DNA of 64,000 nt from Gemmatimonadota bacterium (lineage in GTDB: Bacteria > Gemmatimonadota > Gemmatimonadetes > Longimicrobiales > Gaopeijiaceae). The stretch covers positions 1-64,000 of the forward strand of contig JAPPNN010000021.1 in the NCBI GenBank assembly GCA_028873815.1, read 5' to 3'. The notes beneath the pieces were generated by a model. That model saw only the letters and a list, made by a program, of their open reading frames with translations. It had not been told where the DNA came from and did not search any database. Shown here piece after piece: positions 49,969 to 60,400 of the stretch. The position numbers and the translations under genes are program-made. The stretch's first letter is position 1, and every line of letters starts with the position of its first letter.

Positions 49969-50877
49969 GTGACCGCCTCGCCCGCGTCCAGGGCCTCCTT
50001 CCTGGACCCCACGGTCCTGGCGAGGATCGACAACCTGGAGTTGCTCGCGCGCACCGTCGTGGACGGGTTTCTGCAGGGGATCCACCGCTCCCCGTACCTG
50101 GGCGTGAGCATGGATTTCGCCGAGCACCGGCCCTACATGCCGGGCGACGACATCCGCAGGATCGACTGGCGCCTCTACGCGCGCACCGACCGGTTCTACA
50201 TCAAGCAGTTCGAGGCGGAGACGAACGCCGACGTGGGGTTTCTGCTCGACGTCTCGGCCTCGATGGGGTACGGCTCGGGCGAGACGAGCAAGCTGGACTA
50301 CGGACGCTTCCTGACCGCAAGCCTCGCGTATTTCTCGGCGGGGCAGAAGGACCGCGTGGGACTGTACGCATTCGATGACGACGTGGTGGAACACGTCCGG
50401 CCCTCGGCGGCGCACCTGGACAAGGTCCTCTACGCCGTGGCGCGGGTGAAGGCGGAGCACGAGGGTGGCTGGGACAAGCCGCTCGCCCGGGTCGCAAACA
50501 CCTTTCGGCGCCGCGGCATTCTGGTCGTGGTTTCGGATTTCTACGCCGACCCGGACGAGATCTCGTCAGCGTTGGGGTTCTTCCAGGCGCAGGGACACGA
50601 CGTGGTGGCGTTTCACGTGCTCGATCCCGCGGAGATCGACTTTCCCTTTGCACAGGCCTCCAATTTCCAGGACCTCGAGACCCGCGAAGTTCTCCAGGTG
50701 GTGCCCGAGAAGTACGTCGAGGCCTATCGCGGCCACGTGCGCACGCATATCGACGAACTGGGCAAGGGCTTCGGGCGACACGGGGTGGACTACGTCCTGC
50801 TCAACTCGGGGAAGCCGCTGGACGAGGCGCTCTACGCGTACCTCACGTTCCGGCAGAAGTCGACCAGGGTCCGCTAG
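49969..50877 (+). CDS. DUF58 protein with VWA-like domain
   Basis: 302 residues. DUF58 signature: RSPYLGVSMDFAEHRPYMPGDDIRRIDWRLYARTDRFYIKQF, then a MIDAS-like DVSAS at 94-98, and LYAFDDDV, GILVVVSDFYADP. Cytosolic: no signal or membrane segment. Expected to be remodelled by MoxR. GTG start about 63 bases after moxR. Confidence 0.9.
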   Translation: MTASPASRASFLDPTVLARIDNLELLARTVVDGFLQGIHRSPYLGVSMDFAEHRPYMPGDDIRRIDWRLYARTDRFYIKQFEAETNADVGFLLDVSASMGYGSGETSKLDYGRFLTASLAYFSAGQKDRVGLYAFDDDVVEHVRPSAAHLDKVLYAVARVKAEHEGGWDKPLARVANTFRRRGILVVVSDFYADPDEISSALGFFQAQGHDVVAFHVLDPAEIDFPFAQASNFQDLETREVLQVVPEKYVEAYRGHVRTHIDELGKGFGRHGVDYVLLNSGKPLDEALYAYLTFRQKSTRVR

Positions 50878-50883
50878 CCGCCC

Positions 50884-52998
50884 GTGGGATTTCTCACGCC
50901 CCTCTTCCTGATCGCGCTGGCCGGACTGGCGATTCCGGTCCTGATCCACCTCACCCGCCAGGAACGCGGCAAGCCGATCCGGTTCCCGTCGCTGATGTTC
51001 CTGGAACGGATTCCCTTCGAGGAGACCGCGCGGCGGCGCATTCGCCACTGGCTCCTCCTCATGATCCGGCTGGCCGCCCTCGCCCTGCTCGTCGCCGCGT
51101 TCGCACGCCCGTTCGTGCGGGGAGGGAGCCTCGCGTCCATCGGCGGACCGGGACCGGAAGAGGTTGTGATCCTGCTCGATGTCTCGTACTCGATGGAGCT
51201 GGGCGACAACTGGGACGACGCGCTTGCGCACGCGAGGTCCGCCGCCGGGTCGCTCAGACCCCAGGACCGCTCGTCGCTCATCGCCTTCGCCGAAACGCCG
51301 GTGCTTCTGCATCGCTCCGAGAGCGACCCGGCACGTCTCCTGGCCACACTGGACACGCTCCGGCCCGGCTCGCTCGCGACGCGCATCGCGCCCGCCGTGA
51401 AGCTGGCGGCGACGACCCTCGCGGCTTCCACCCTGTCGCGTCACCGCGTGGTCGTGATCAGCGACTTCCAGCGCACGGGGTGGCAGTCCGACCCGGACGC
51501 GACGTTTCCGGGCGCGGTCACGGTCGAGCCGGTCGTGGTCGGCGACGCGGACGCCGCGAATCTGGCGCTCACCGACCTGGCGCTGCGGCGCCAGTCCGAG
51601 GGTGGCCGCGAGCGGGTCACCGTCGAGGCACGCCTCGTCAACTCGGGGGCCGACGAGGTCACGACCGACGTATCGCTGTCCATCGACGAAAGCGAAGTCG
51701 CCACGACCACCGCTGTCGTGCCAGGCGGCGGTGCCGCCCCGGTTCGCTTCGATCCGTTCACGCTGACCGACGGCTTCACCCGGGGAGAGGTGCGCCTCGC
51801 CGAGCCGGCGGGGATCGGACTCCCGGCGGACAACACGCTGAGCTTCGTGGCCTCCCCCGGCGGCGACCTCGCGGTGCATGTCGTCGACCCCCTGGGCACG
51901 GGGGAGTCAAACCTGTACCTCCGCGGCGCGCTGGCCATTGCGGAGGGCGCGGGCTTCACGACGACGGTGCTGGCCGGCAGCCCGAGCGCCGAACAACTCG
52001 GGGCCGCGGACGTGGTGATCCTCAACGGGGGCCCCTTCCCCGGCGGAGACGCGGGCAACCGGGTGCGCGCCTTCGTGGAGGACGGCGGAGGGCTGCTGAT
52101 GGTCCTCGGCGAGCGCAGCACCGTACCCGCCGTCCACGCCGACTTCCTCCCGGCCGCCGTCGGCGCGGTGTCGGACGCCGCGGAGGAACGCCGCCTCGGC
52201 TTCGTGGACTATGATCACGCCGTCTTCGACGCATTCCGCGGACCCCGGTCCGGAGACTTCTCCCAGGCCTCTTTCTACCGGACCCGCGCCCTGGCGGTCA
52301 ACGATGGTCAGGTGCTTGCGCGTTTTGCCGATGGCGCGGCCGCCCTGGTGGAGGGCCGTCGCGGACGAGGCCGCGTGCTCGTTTGGTCGACGGGCCTGGA
52401 CCGCTTCTGGAACAACCTGCCGCTGCAGCCCGTCTACCTTCCGTTCGTGCACCGCGTCACCCGGTATCTGGGTGGACGCGGCGAGGCGCCGACCTGGTTT
52501 CCGGCCGGTTCGACCGTGAACCTTGCCACACTGGCCGAGTCGGCCGGATCGGTGGAGATTCCGGCCGGGGCGGCGGCGATGGAACCAGGTGGCGGGGCCG
52601 TGGCGGTGGACCCCCGGACCTGGCTTCTGCGGTTGGAAAAACGCGGGATCTGGGAGATCCGCCCACCGGGGCAACGTCCCGATCGCCCGCTGGCGCTGGC
52701 GGCGAACGTCGACGTCAGCGAATCGGATCTTGCAAAAGTCGACCTGGAGGAGTTCCAGTCGGCGGTGGGTGGCGGCACCGCTTCCGAGTTGGCGGAGGAA
52801 GGCGCTGAGGCCATGTTGGAGGTACCCGAGGAAGACTACGAGAAGCGGCAGTCGTTCTGGCGCTACTTGCTTGCCGCGGCATTCCTGCTGATGGTCTCAG
52901 AGACGGTGTTGGCCAACCGGTTGTCGCGGGACAGGATCAAAGAAGCGGGGGGAGGCGTCCGAGGCCGAAGCCGAGGAGTGGTGAAGACGGAGTCGTGA
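50884..52998 (+). CDS. BatA-like membrane protein
   Basis: 704 residues. N-terminal BatA domain: FLTPLFLIALAGLAIPVLIHLTRQERGKPIRFPSLMFLERIP, then membrane helix WLLLMIRLAALALLVAAFARP. A VWA MIDAS DVSYS is at 99-103. The middle contains immunoglobulin-like strands, and a GATase-like stretch DVVILNGGPFPGGD. C-terminal helix (RYLLAAAFLLMVSETVLA) anchors it. Family members support envelope integrity and aerotolerance in Bacteroidota. GTG start. Stop overlaps a GTG of the next reading frame. Confidence 0.85.
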   Translation: MGFLTPLFLIALAGLAIPVLIHLTRQERGKPIRFPSLMFLERIPFEETARRRIRHWLLLMIRLAALALLVAAFARPFVRGGSLASIGGPGPEEVVILLDVSYSMELGDNWDDALAHARSAAGSLRPQDRSSLIAFAETPVLLHRSESDPARLLATLDTLRPGSLATRIAPAVKLAATTLAASTLSRHRVVVISDFQRTGWQSDPDATFPGAVTVEPVVVGDADAANLALTDLALRRQSEGGRERVTVEARLVNSGADEVTTDVSLSIDESEVATTTAVVPGGGAAPVRFDPFTLTDGFTRGEVRLAEPAGIGLPADNTLSFVASPGGDLAVHVVDPLGTGESNLYLRGALAIAEGAGFTTTVLAGSPSAEQLGAADVVILNGGPFPGGDAGNRVRAFVEDGGGLLMVLGERSTVPAVHADFLPAAVGAVSDAAEERRLGFVDYDHAVFDAFRGPRSGDFSQASFYRTRALAVNDGQVLARFADGAAALVEGRRGRGRVLVWSTGLDRFWNNLPLQPVYLPFVHRVTRYLGGRGEAPTWFPAGSTVNLATLAESAGSVEIPAGAAAMEPGGGAVAVDPRTWLLRLEKRGIWEIRPPGQRPDRPLALAANVDVSESDLAKVDLEEFQSAVGGGTASELAEEGAEAMLEVPEEDYEKRQSFWRYLLAAAFLLMVSETVLANRLSRDRIKEAGGGVRGRSRGVVKTES

Positions 52999-53030
52999 GC
53001 GATTCCGTCACGGACCGAAGGGGAAAGAAC

Positions 53031-56000
53031 ATGTCCATAGCGGACAACTGGCGCTCAAGGGACCAGATCCTGCGGGTGGTGCGGCGGGTGCGGCGGCGCT
53101 GGCGCCTCAAGCTCATCCTGCGAGGCCTCGCTCTGACGGCCGCCGGCGCCCTCGTCACGTTTCTGGTTTCGGCTTCCAGCCTCGAGTTCCTGCGCTTTCA
53201 GCCGGAAGCGGTAACCGCGTTCCGAATCGTTCTGTGGCTGGTTGTGGGCTTCTTCCTCGTTCGCTGGGTCATGTGGCCCATCGTGCGTCGCATTTCCGAC
53301 GAAAGGGTCGCTCTCTACCTGGAAGAGAACGAGCCTTCGCTGCAGGCCCGTGTCCTGGCTGCCGTGGAGTCGGCCGGCAAGGCCGACGAACTGGAGCGCT
53401 CTCCCCTGCTCCAGGAAGTCGTCAAGCGTGCCGTGCGCGAATGCCGGCGCATCGACTACGGCGGCCGCATCGAGCAGCAGTCCATCCGCCGCTCTGCAGG
53501 AGCGCTCGGCGGCCTCACACTGGCGTCGGTCGCGGTTCTTCTCCTCGGCCCCGGCTTCCTTCGCCACGGCATGTCGGCGCTGTTCTTCCCGAACCGCTCC
53601 GCGGAGTCGGTCAACCCCTACAGCGTCGCGGTGACGCCCGGCGACACCACCATCTCCCGCAACTCCGACCTCCTCGTCTCGGCGATCCTGCATGGCTTTG
53701 CCTCGGACGATGTCGTGCTGTACACCCGCGAGGCGGGTACCAACGGCTTCGTGGACACGCCCATGATCGAGGACGGCGCGGGCGCGTTCGAGGGGCTCCT
53801 CCTGAACGTCGCCGAAGAAACCACGTACTACGTCGAGGCAAACGGCGTCCGGTCCGGGACCTTCACGCTCGGCGTCGCCGACCTCCCTGCGGTGGACCGG
53901 CTGGAGATGGTGTACCACTTCCCGCGCTACACGGGGCTGGCGCCCCGCCGTTTCGAATACGGAGGAGATGTAGCGGCACTCGCGGGGACCCGGGTCGAGA
54001 TCGAAGTTACGCCCACGATCCCCTCGCCCGGTGCCCTGATCGTCATGGACGCGGGGGACACGACTACCATGGAGGTCGGGCCGGAGGGCACCTTCGGCGG
54101 CTCCTTCACGGTGCGCGAAGAAGGGTTCTACGGCATCCGCCTCCAGACCCATGAAGGCGCATGGGTGACGGGCGCGCCAGACTACCGGATTGACGTGCTC
54201 TCGGACCAGGGTCCGTCGATCTCGTTCAGCAAGCCGGGCCGAGACACCGATGTCAGCGCCATCGAGGAAGTCTTCATCGAGGCACGCGCCGATGACGATC
54301 TGGGCGTCGCGGACGTCCTGCTGGTGTACAGCGTGAACGGCGGACCTTCCGACACCGTGCGTCTGCACGCCTCCGGAGGAGCGCCCGTGACCGAACTGAC
54401 GGCGAGCCACACGCTCTTCCTGGAGGACTTCGAGCTGGAAACGGGCGACCTCGTGGCCTACCACGGGATCGCGCGCGACAATGCCCCTTCGCCGCGCGAA
54501 GCCCTGACCGACATCTACTTCCTGAAGGTGCGCCCGTTCCGCCGTGACTTCCGCGAAGCCGAAGGAGGTGGTGGTGGCGGAGGAGGAGGAGGAGGAGGCG
54601 GCAGGATGGACCAGGACCTGTCGGCCATCCAGCGGCAGATCATCGCGGCCTCGTTCAACCTCGACCGCGACCGCGACAGTTACTCGCCGGACGTGTGGGA
54701 AGAGAACGTCGTCAGTATCGCGCTGAACCAGGAGCGGCTGCAGGAGCAAGTGCAGACGTTGCGGCAGCGGATCGTGAACCGCGGGATTGCCGGGGCGGAC
54801 GAGACCTTCGAGCGGATCGCCGAGACGCTGCCGGTTGCGGTCGAGGCCATGTCCGAGGCCATCGACTCGTTGCGCGCGTTGAACCCCGGCGGCGCCATTG
54901 CGCCCGAGCAGCGCGGGCTGCGCCAGCTGCAAAAGGCCGAGGAAACGTACGAGCGCTTTGTGTCGCTGGAACGGCAGCAGCAGGGCGGCGTTGGAGGCGG
55001 GGGCCAGCAGGGCCCCAGCGCCGAGGATCTCGCCGACCTGTTCGAGCTGGAGACCGACGCGCTCCGCAACCAATACGAGACCGTCCAGCGCAGCCAGCAG
55101 GAGAGCGCCGACCAGGGGGTCGACGAGGCCCTGGAGAAGCTCCGCGAACTGGCCAGGCGTCAGGAGCAGGAATTGGAGCGCCAGCGGCTCCGGGCATCGG
55201 CCCAGCAGGGCGGCGGGGGGGGCGGCGGGAGCCAGGCCGCCCGGGACCTGGCCGAAGAGGCGGAAGAAGCGGCGCGCCAGCTGGAACGCCTGTCACGCGA
55301 GTCGGGCGACCGCCAGTTGGAGGAGGTCGCGCGCGGGCTGCAACAGGCGGCGGACGCCATGCGGCGATCCGCGGCAAATCGGGGGAACACCGGCGTCACG
55401 GAAGCGCGTTCGGCGCTTGACCGGCTGCGCGATGCGCGGGACCGCCTGGAAGGCGTGCAGGACGACCGCCTGGAGCGGGACCTGGCGGACGCGCGCGAGC
55501 GGGTGGCGGAGCTGTCCCGCCAGCAGGAGGATGTTCAGAACCGCATGGCCGCCATGCGGCGTGCGGGACGTCCTTCCGCGGACCAGGTCGGCCGGATCAA
55601 CCAGACCAAGGAAGACATGGCCGAAGAGGTCGGCGACCTCCTGGCCCAATTGGATCAACTCGGAGCCAGCGCGAGGCGCGATGGCACGGCGGGGGCGCGG
55701 GAGCTGGAGGAAGCCGCCGAGACGATCCGTGAGACGCAGTTGCGTGAACGGATCCTCTGGTCTCGCAGCCTGATGGGGCGTCAGGGCCAGGAGGAGTACG
55801 CCGAGGCGTTCGAAGACCAGAACGCACAGGCCATCCAGTCACTCGCAAACCGCCTTGACGAAGCTGCCGACGCGCTTCGCGACCGGGTCACCGAAGACCT
55901 GGCGACGGAGACGCTGGAGTCGGCACGAGATCTCATGCGGAGTCTGGAGTCGCTGGAGCGCCGCACGCAGAATGAGACGCGCAGTGGCGAGGGCGACCCG

Positions 56001-56618
56001 CAACAGGGCGAGGGCGGCGAACAGCAGGGCGAAGGCGGCGAGGGCAATCCGGGCGAGCGCGGGGGGGGTGCGCAGGGCGGGGACGCGAACAACCGCGGTG
56101 ATCGCGCGGGCGATCCCGGAGCCCGGCAAGGGGACCCCGGAACACGAACCGGTGCTCCCGGGCCGCGGGACTACGACCTGGACCGGGTCGGCGCGGGAGG
56201 GCCTCGCGCTTTCGATCCCGACGCGATCCGGCAGATGCGCCGGGAGATCCGTGAGCGCGCAGGTGAGGCACGGGCACTGGCCGGTCTGGTCGAGCGTGCG
56301 GGCGCGGACCCCCGCGAACTTCAGGCCATGATCGACGCGATGCGCCTGCTTGACCGGCAGAGCACCTACGCCGATCCCGAGGAGGTATTGCGTCTTCAGA
56401 GCGAGCTGGTGCAGACGATCAAGCAGCTCGAGTTCCGCCTGCGGCGCGAGTTTGCCGCCGGCGACGAGGAGCAGATCTTCCTGTACCAGTCCGGGGAAGT
56501 GCCGGAGGAATACCGCGCCCTGGTGGAAGAGTACTACAGGGCGCTGTCGCGCGACGAAGGCAGTCGGGCGCGTGACGGAGCGAACCGGGAACGCGGCGAC
56601 GGAAACAACCGGCCGTGA
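53031..56618 (+). CDS. DUF4175-family coiled-coil membrane protein
   Basis: About 1195 residues. Two N-terminal membrane helices (about 25-48 and 60-80), a third near 170, then an Ig-like region. After a polyglycine run (13 Gly codons near 54570-54603) follows a very long coiled-coil: QEQELERQRLRA, AEEAARQLERLSRESGDRQLEEVARGLQQAADAM, and so on. The C-terminal part is Gly/Glu/Asn-rich (QGEGGEQQGEGG) and ends in another helix. ATG at 53031 preferred for its AAGGGG site; a GTG at 52995 overlaps the BatA stop. Forms the elongated partner in the MoxR cluster. Confidence 0.8.
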   Translation: MSIADNWRSRDQILRVVRRVRRRWRLKLILRGLALTAAGALVTFLVSASSLEFLRFQPEAVTAFRIVLWLVVGFFLVRWVMWPIVRRISDERVALYLEENEPSLQARVLAAVESAGKADELERSPLLQEVVKRAVRECRRIDYGGRIEQQSIRRSAGALGGLTLASVAVLLLGPGFLRHGMSALFFPNRSAESVNPYSVAVTPGDTTISRNSDLLVSAILHGFASDDVVLYTREAGTNGFVDTPMIEDGAGAFEGLLLNVAEETTYYVEANGVRSGTFTLGVADLPAVDRLEMVYHFPRYTGLAPRRFEYGGDVAALAGTRVEIEVTPTIPSPGALIVMDAGDTTTMEVGPEGTFGGSFTVREEGFYGIRLQTHEGAWVTGAPDYRIDVLSDQGPSISFSKPGRDTDVSAIEEVFIEARADDDLGVADVLLVYSVNGGPSDTVRLHASGGAPVTELTASHTLFLEDFELETGDLVAYHGIARDNAPSPREALTDIYFLKVRPFRRDFREAEGGGGGGGGGGGGGRMDQDLSAIQRQIIAASFNLDRDRDSYSPDVWEENVVSIALNQERLQEQVQTLRQRIVNRGIAGADETFERIAETLPVAVEAMSEAIDSLRALNPGGAIAPEQRGLRQLQKAEETYERFVSLERQQQGGVGGGGQQGPSAEDLADLFELETDALRNQYETVQRSQQESADQGVDEALEKLRELARRQEQELERQRLRASAQQGGGGGGGSQAARDLAEEAEEAARQLERLSRESGDRQLEEVARGLQQAADAMRRSAANRGNTGVTEARSALDRLRDARDRLEGVQDDRLERDLADARERVAELSRQQEDVQNRMAAMRRAGRPSADQVGRINQTKEDMAEEVGDLLAQLDQLGASARRDGTAGARELEEAAETIRETQLRERILWSRSLMGRQGQEEYAEAFEDQNAQAIQSLANRLDEAADALRDRVTEDLATETLESARDLMRSLESLERRTQNETRSGEGDPQQGEGGEQQGEGGEGNPGERGGGAQGGDANNRGDRAGDPGARQGDPGTRTGAPGPRDYDLDRVGAGGPRAFDPDAIRQMRREIRERAGEARALAGLVERAGADPRELQAMIDAMRLLDRQSTYADPEEVLRLQSELVQTIKQLEFRLRREFAAGDEEQIFLYQSGEVPEEYRALVEEYYRALSRDEGSRARDGANRERGDGNNRP

Positions 56619-57433
56619 AGAACGGATCAGCCGCGGCCCCAGGCACGCGTACCATCACGCTGTCCGTCGACATCGCCGTGGCGCCGGAGACGGTTTGGCG
56701 CGCGCTCGCGGACGGTGACCGCCTGGCGAACTGGTTCTCGCCCATCGCGTCGGTCGACCCGGGCGAAGGCGGCACCGTCACGGTAGCGTGGGCGGAGGGG
56801 GCCGACTGGACGAGCGTCATTTCGGTGTGGCGGCCCGCCGAACACCTCCAGCTTGTCGACGAGCCACCCGAGGAGGCGGCCGCGGAGGGCGCCGTTCCCA
56901 TGGTCCTCGACTACCACCTGGAGGCCCGCAACGGCGGGACCCGCGTACATCTCGTGAACTCGGGGCTGTCGGCAGACAAGGACTGGGACGAAGCGTTCCA
57001 CATGATGACCAACGGCTGGCGCTTCTTCCTGTGGAACCTCAAGCACTACCTGGAGCGCCACTCCGATGCGCGCCGCAACATGATCAGCGAGCGGCCCTGG
57101 GTGACAGGCACGCGCGAGGAGGTCTGGGACACGATCTTCGGAACCGAGGGGATGGGGATGGTGCCCGTTGCGCCGGGTGAACCGTTCAGCCTGTGTCTGG
57201 ATGGCGGTACGGCGCTGGCCGGGACGACCGTCCTCTGCGACCGCCCCTGGGCCTTCGCCGGGGTCGTGACTTCGCTGAACGACGGCATCCTGCACGTCGA
57301 GCTCGAAGGGACGGGCGAGCGTTGGAAGATGGGAGTGTGGCTTTCAGCCTACGGATTGGAAGAAGAGCGATGCAGAGAGACCGGCGAAGCCCTCGGGCAA
57401 ACGATATCACGGCTCTTTCCCGAGCAGGAATGA
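56615..57433 (+). CDS. SRPBCC (AHSA1-type) protein
   Basis: 272 residues. START-like fold: ITLSVDIAVAPETVWRALADGDRLANWFSPI, YHLEARNGGTRVHLVNSGL, then DEAFHMMTNGWRFFLWNLKHYLERH, followed by a second short domain. Such proteins bind hydrophobic ligands or assist Hsp90. GTG start overlaps the DUF4175 stop. Stop overlaps the amidohydrolase start. Function here unknown. Confidence 0.8.
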   Translation: MKNGSAAAPGTRTITLSVDIAVAPETVWRALADGDRLANWFSPIASVDPGEGGTVTVAWAEGADWTSVISVWRPAEHLQLVDEPPEEAAAEGAVPMVLDYHLEARNGGTRVHLVNSGLSADKDWDEAFHMMTNGWRFFLWNLKHYLERHSDARRNMISERPWVTGTREEVWDTIFGTEGMGMVPVAPGEPFSLCLDGGTALAGTTVLCDRPWAFAGVVTSLNDGILHVELEGTGERWKMGVWLSAYGLEEERCRETGEALGQTISRLFPEQE

Positions 57434-60400
57434 GGGCGAAGACGACGCAACGGAGGGTGCAACTGTTCCTAGCTACCGCCTTCTGCGCAGCCGGGCTCAC
57501 CCCCATCCCGCAATTCGTGGCTGCCCAGGAAGCCGACGAGGACGACCCCCACCCCCAGCAGGAGGGCCTCCCGCTCGCCCCCGGACGCACCATCTCCACC
57601 AGCTTCACCGAAGGCTCCTGGATGTCCGTCGATGTCAGCCCCGACGGCCAGACCCTGGTCTTCGACTTCCTCGGCGATCTCTACACGATGCCGATCACCG
57701 GCGGTACCGCGACCCCGCTCACCCGGGGCATGGCGTTCGACGGGCAGCCCCGCTTCAGCCCGGACGGCACGCGCGTGGTGTTCACCTCGGACCGGAGCGG
57801 CGGCGAGGGCATCCACATCATCGCGCTGGACAAGAGCGACACGGTGCAGGTTACACAGGGCAAGTCGAGCTCCTACCAGTCCCCCGAGTGGACCCCCGAC
57901 GGCGACTACGTGATCGCCACCAGGCAGGGTCCCGGACAGGGCAAGCTCTGGCTCTACCACGTTGGCGGCGGTACGGGGATCCAGCTCATCGACGAGCCCG
58001 CCAACCGCCGCACCACCGGCGCCGCCTTCGGCGCGGACGGGCGCTACATCTGGTACGCGTACCGCACCGGCAGCTGGGAGTACAACTCCGGCATGCGGCA
58101 ATACCAGCTGGCCGTGCACGACCGCGAGACCGGCGAATCCGCCACACGCTCGTTCCGGTACGGCGGCGCCTTCCGCCCCACGCTCAGCCCGGACGGCCGC
58201 TGGCTCGTCTACGGTTCCCGCCACATCGGGGACACCGGCCTCCGCATTCGCGACCTCGACACGGGCGACGAGCGCTGGCTCGCCTTCCCCGTGCAGCGCG
58301 ACGACCAGGAGTCCCGCGCCACCCGGGACGCCTATCCCGGGATGTCCTTCACGCCGGACTCGGACGCGGTAATCGCCTACTACGGCGGCGGCCTGTGGCG
58401 CGTCCCCGTCGACGGCTCCGAACCCGCGCCGATCCCGTTCCGCGTCGACATCGACATGGCGATCGGCCCCGAGGTCGACTTCGACTACCCGATTGAAGAC
58501 ACGGAGACCTTCGTCGCCAAGCAGGTCCGCGACGCGGTGCCGTCGCCCAGCGGCGACCGCATCGCCTTCTCGCTGCTCGCCCGCGTGTACGTCATGCAGT
58601 GGCCCGGCGGAACGCCCGAACGCCTCACCGACTCCGACGCCAACGAGCACATGCCCACCTGGTCGCCCGACGGTGGGGAAATCGTCTACACCACCTGGGA
58701 CGACGCCACCGGCGGGCACCTCTACCGGGTCGACGCGGACGGCGGCGACCCCACCCGGCTCACCACCGCGCCGGCGCTCTACAACAGCCCCGCGTGGTCG
58801 CCCGATGGCGAGCGCATCATCGCGGTGCGCGGTCCCGGCCGCGCCTACGACGAGGCCCTGACCCGCGGCGTCCCCGGCGGCGCCGACGACCTCGTCTGGG
58901 TCCCGGCCACGGGTGGCGACGCGACGGTGATCGCCCCCGCGCGCGACGGCAACCACCACTTTACGAGCAACCCCGATCGCATCTACGCATACAACCCCGG
59001 CGACGGCCTCGTCTCCTTCCGCTGGGACGGCACCGACCGCAAGCAGCACGTGCGCGTCGTCGGCGCCGGACCTCCCGGTTCGAGCACGCCGCCTTCCGCG
59101 ACCCTCGTCACGATGGCTCCCCGAGGCGATCAGGCGCTCGCCCGCATCTACAACCACCTCTATGCCGTCACGGTTCCACTCGTGGGCGGGGATGTCCCCA
59201 CCATCAACGTCGGCAATCCCGACAACGCGTCGGTTCCCGCCCGCCAACTCACCGAGATCGGCGGCGAGTTCCCCGCCTGGAGCCACGACGGCCGCAAGAT
59301 CCACTGGACGATCGGCAACGCCCACGTGGTGTACGACCTCGACGCCGCGCGTGCGTTCGAGGACTCGGTGGCCGCAGCCCGGGGGGCGGACGAGGCGGGG
59401 CCTGAAGAGGAGGAGGAAGAGGGCGAAGAAGGCGAGAGCGGCGGGGACGCCGAACATGGCGACGACGATCCCCGCTACGCCCCGGAGGAGGTTCGCATCC
59501 GCGTCGAATTCCCCCGTGACATCCCAAGGGGCGTCGTCGTGCTGTCGGGAGCGCGGGTCGTGACCATGAACGGCGACGAGGTGCTGGAGAGCGGCGACAT
59601 CGTCGTGCGCGACAACCGCATCGCCGAGGTGGGAGCCACCGGTACGGTCACGCCCCCGGTTGGCGCGGCGGTGATCGACCTTGCCGGCAAGACGATCGTG
59701 CCCGGCTTCATCGACACCCACGCCCACCTGAGGGCCCAGATCAACATCCTCCGCACCCAGCCCTGGTCCTACGCGGCCAACCTGGCCTACGGCGTGACCA
59801 CCACCCGGGATCCCCAGACCGGCACCACCGACGTCATCAGCTACGAGGACCTGGTGCGCGCGGGCCGGATCCTGTCGCCGCGCATCTACTCGACCGGTCC
59901 CGGCGTCTTCTCGTCCGAGAACGTGGAGGACCTGGACCACGCCCGCCGCGTCCTGCGCCGTTACAGCGACTACTACGACACCAAGACGATCAAGATGTAC
60001 GCCGCGGGCAACCGCGAGCAGCGCCAATGGATTCTCCAGGCGGCGCGCGAACTGGAGCTGATGCCCACGACCGAAGGCGGCCTCGACACCAAGGTCAACA
60101 TGACGATGGCCATCGACGGCTACTCCGGGGTGGAGCACAACATGCCCGGCTTCCCGATGTACGCCGACATGGTCGAACTGGTGGCGCGGTCCACGATGGC
60201 CTACACACCCACGATCCTCGTCACGTACGGCGGCCCCTGGGCCGAGAACTTCTTCTACGCGACCGAGGACGTGCTGGGCGACGAAAAGCTCGCCCGTTTC
60301 ACGCCCATGGAGGAGATCCTCCAGAAGGCGCTGCGCAGGCCCGGCCCCGGTCCCGGACCCTCCGGCTGGTTCCACCCCGAGGTGCACACCTTCGACCAGG

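Noticed and set aside
54570-54603. Run of glycine codons in the DUF4175 gene as a sign of misassembly
   Set aside because: The frame continues intact into the coiled coil, and Gly linkers are normal in this protein family.
53055-55073. Minus-strand frame of about 670 codons opposite the DUF4175 gene
   Set aside because: Antisense to a well-supported coiled-coil gene with no motif or ribosome site of its own.
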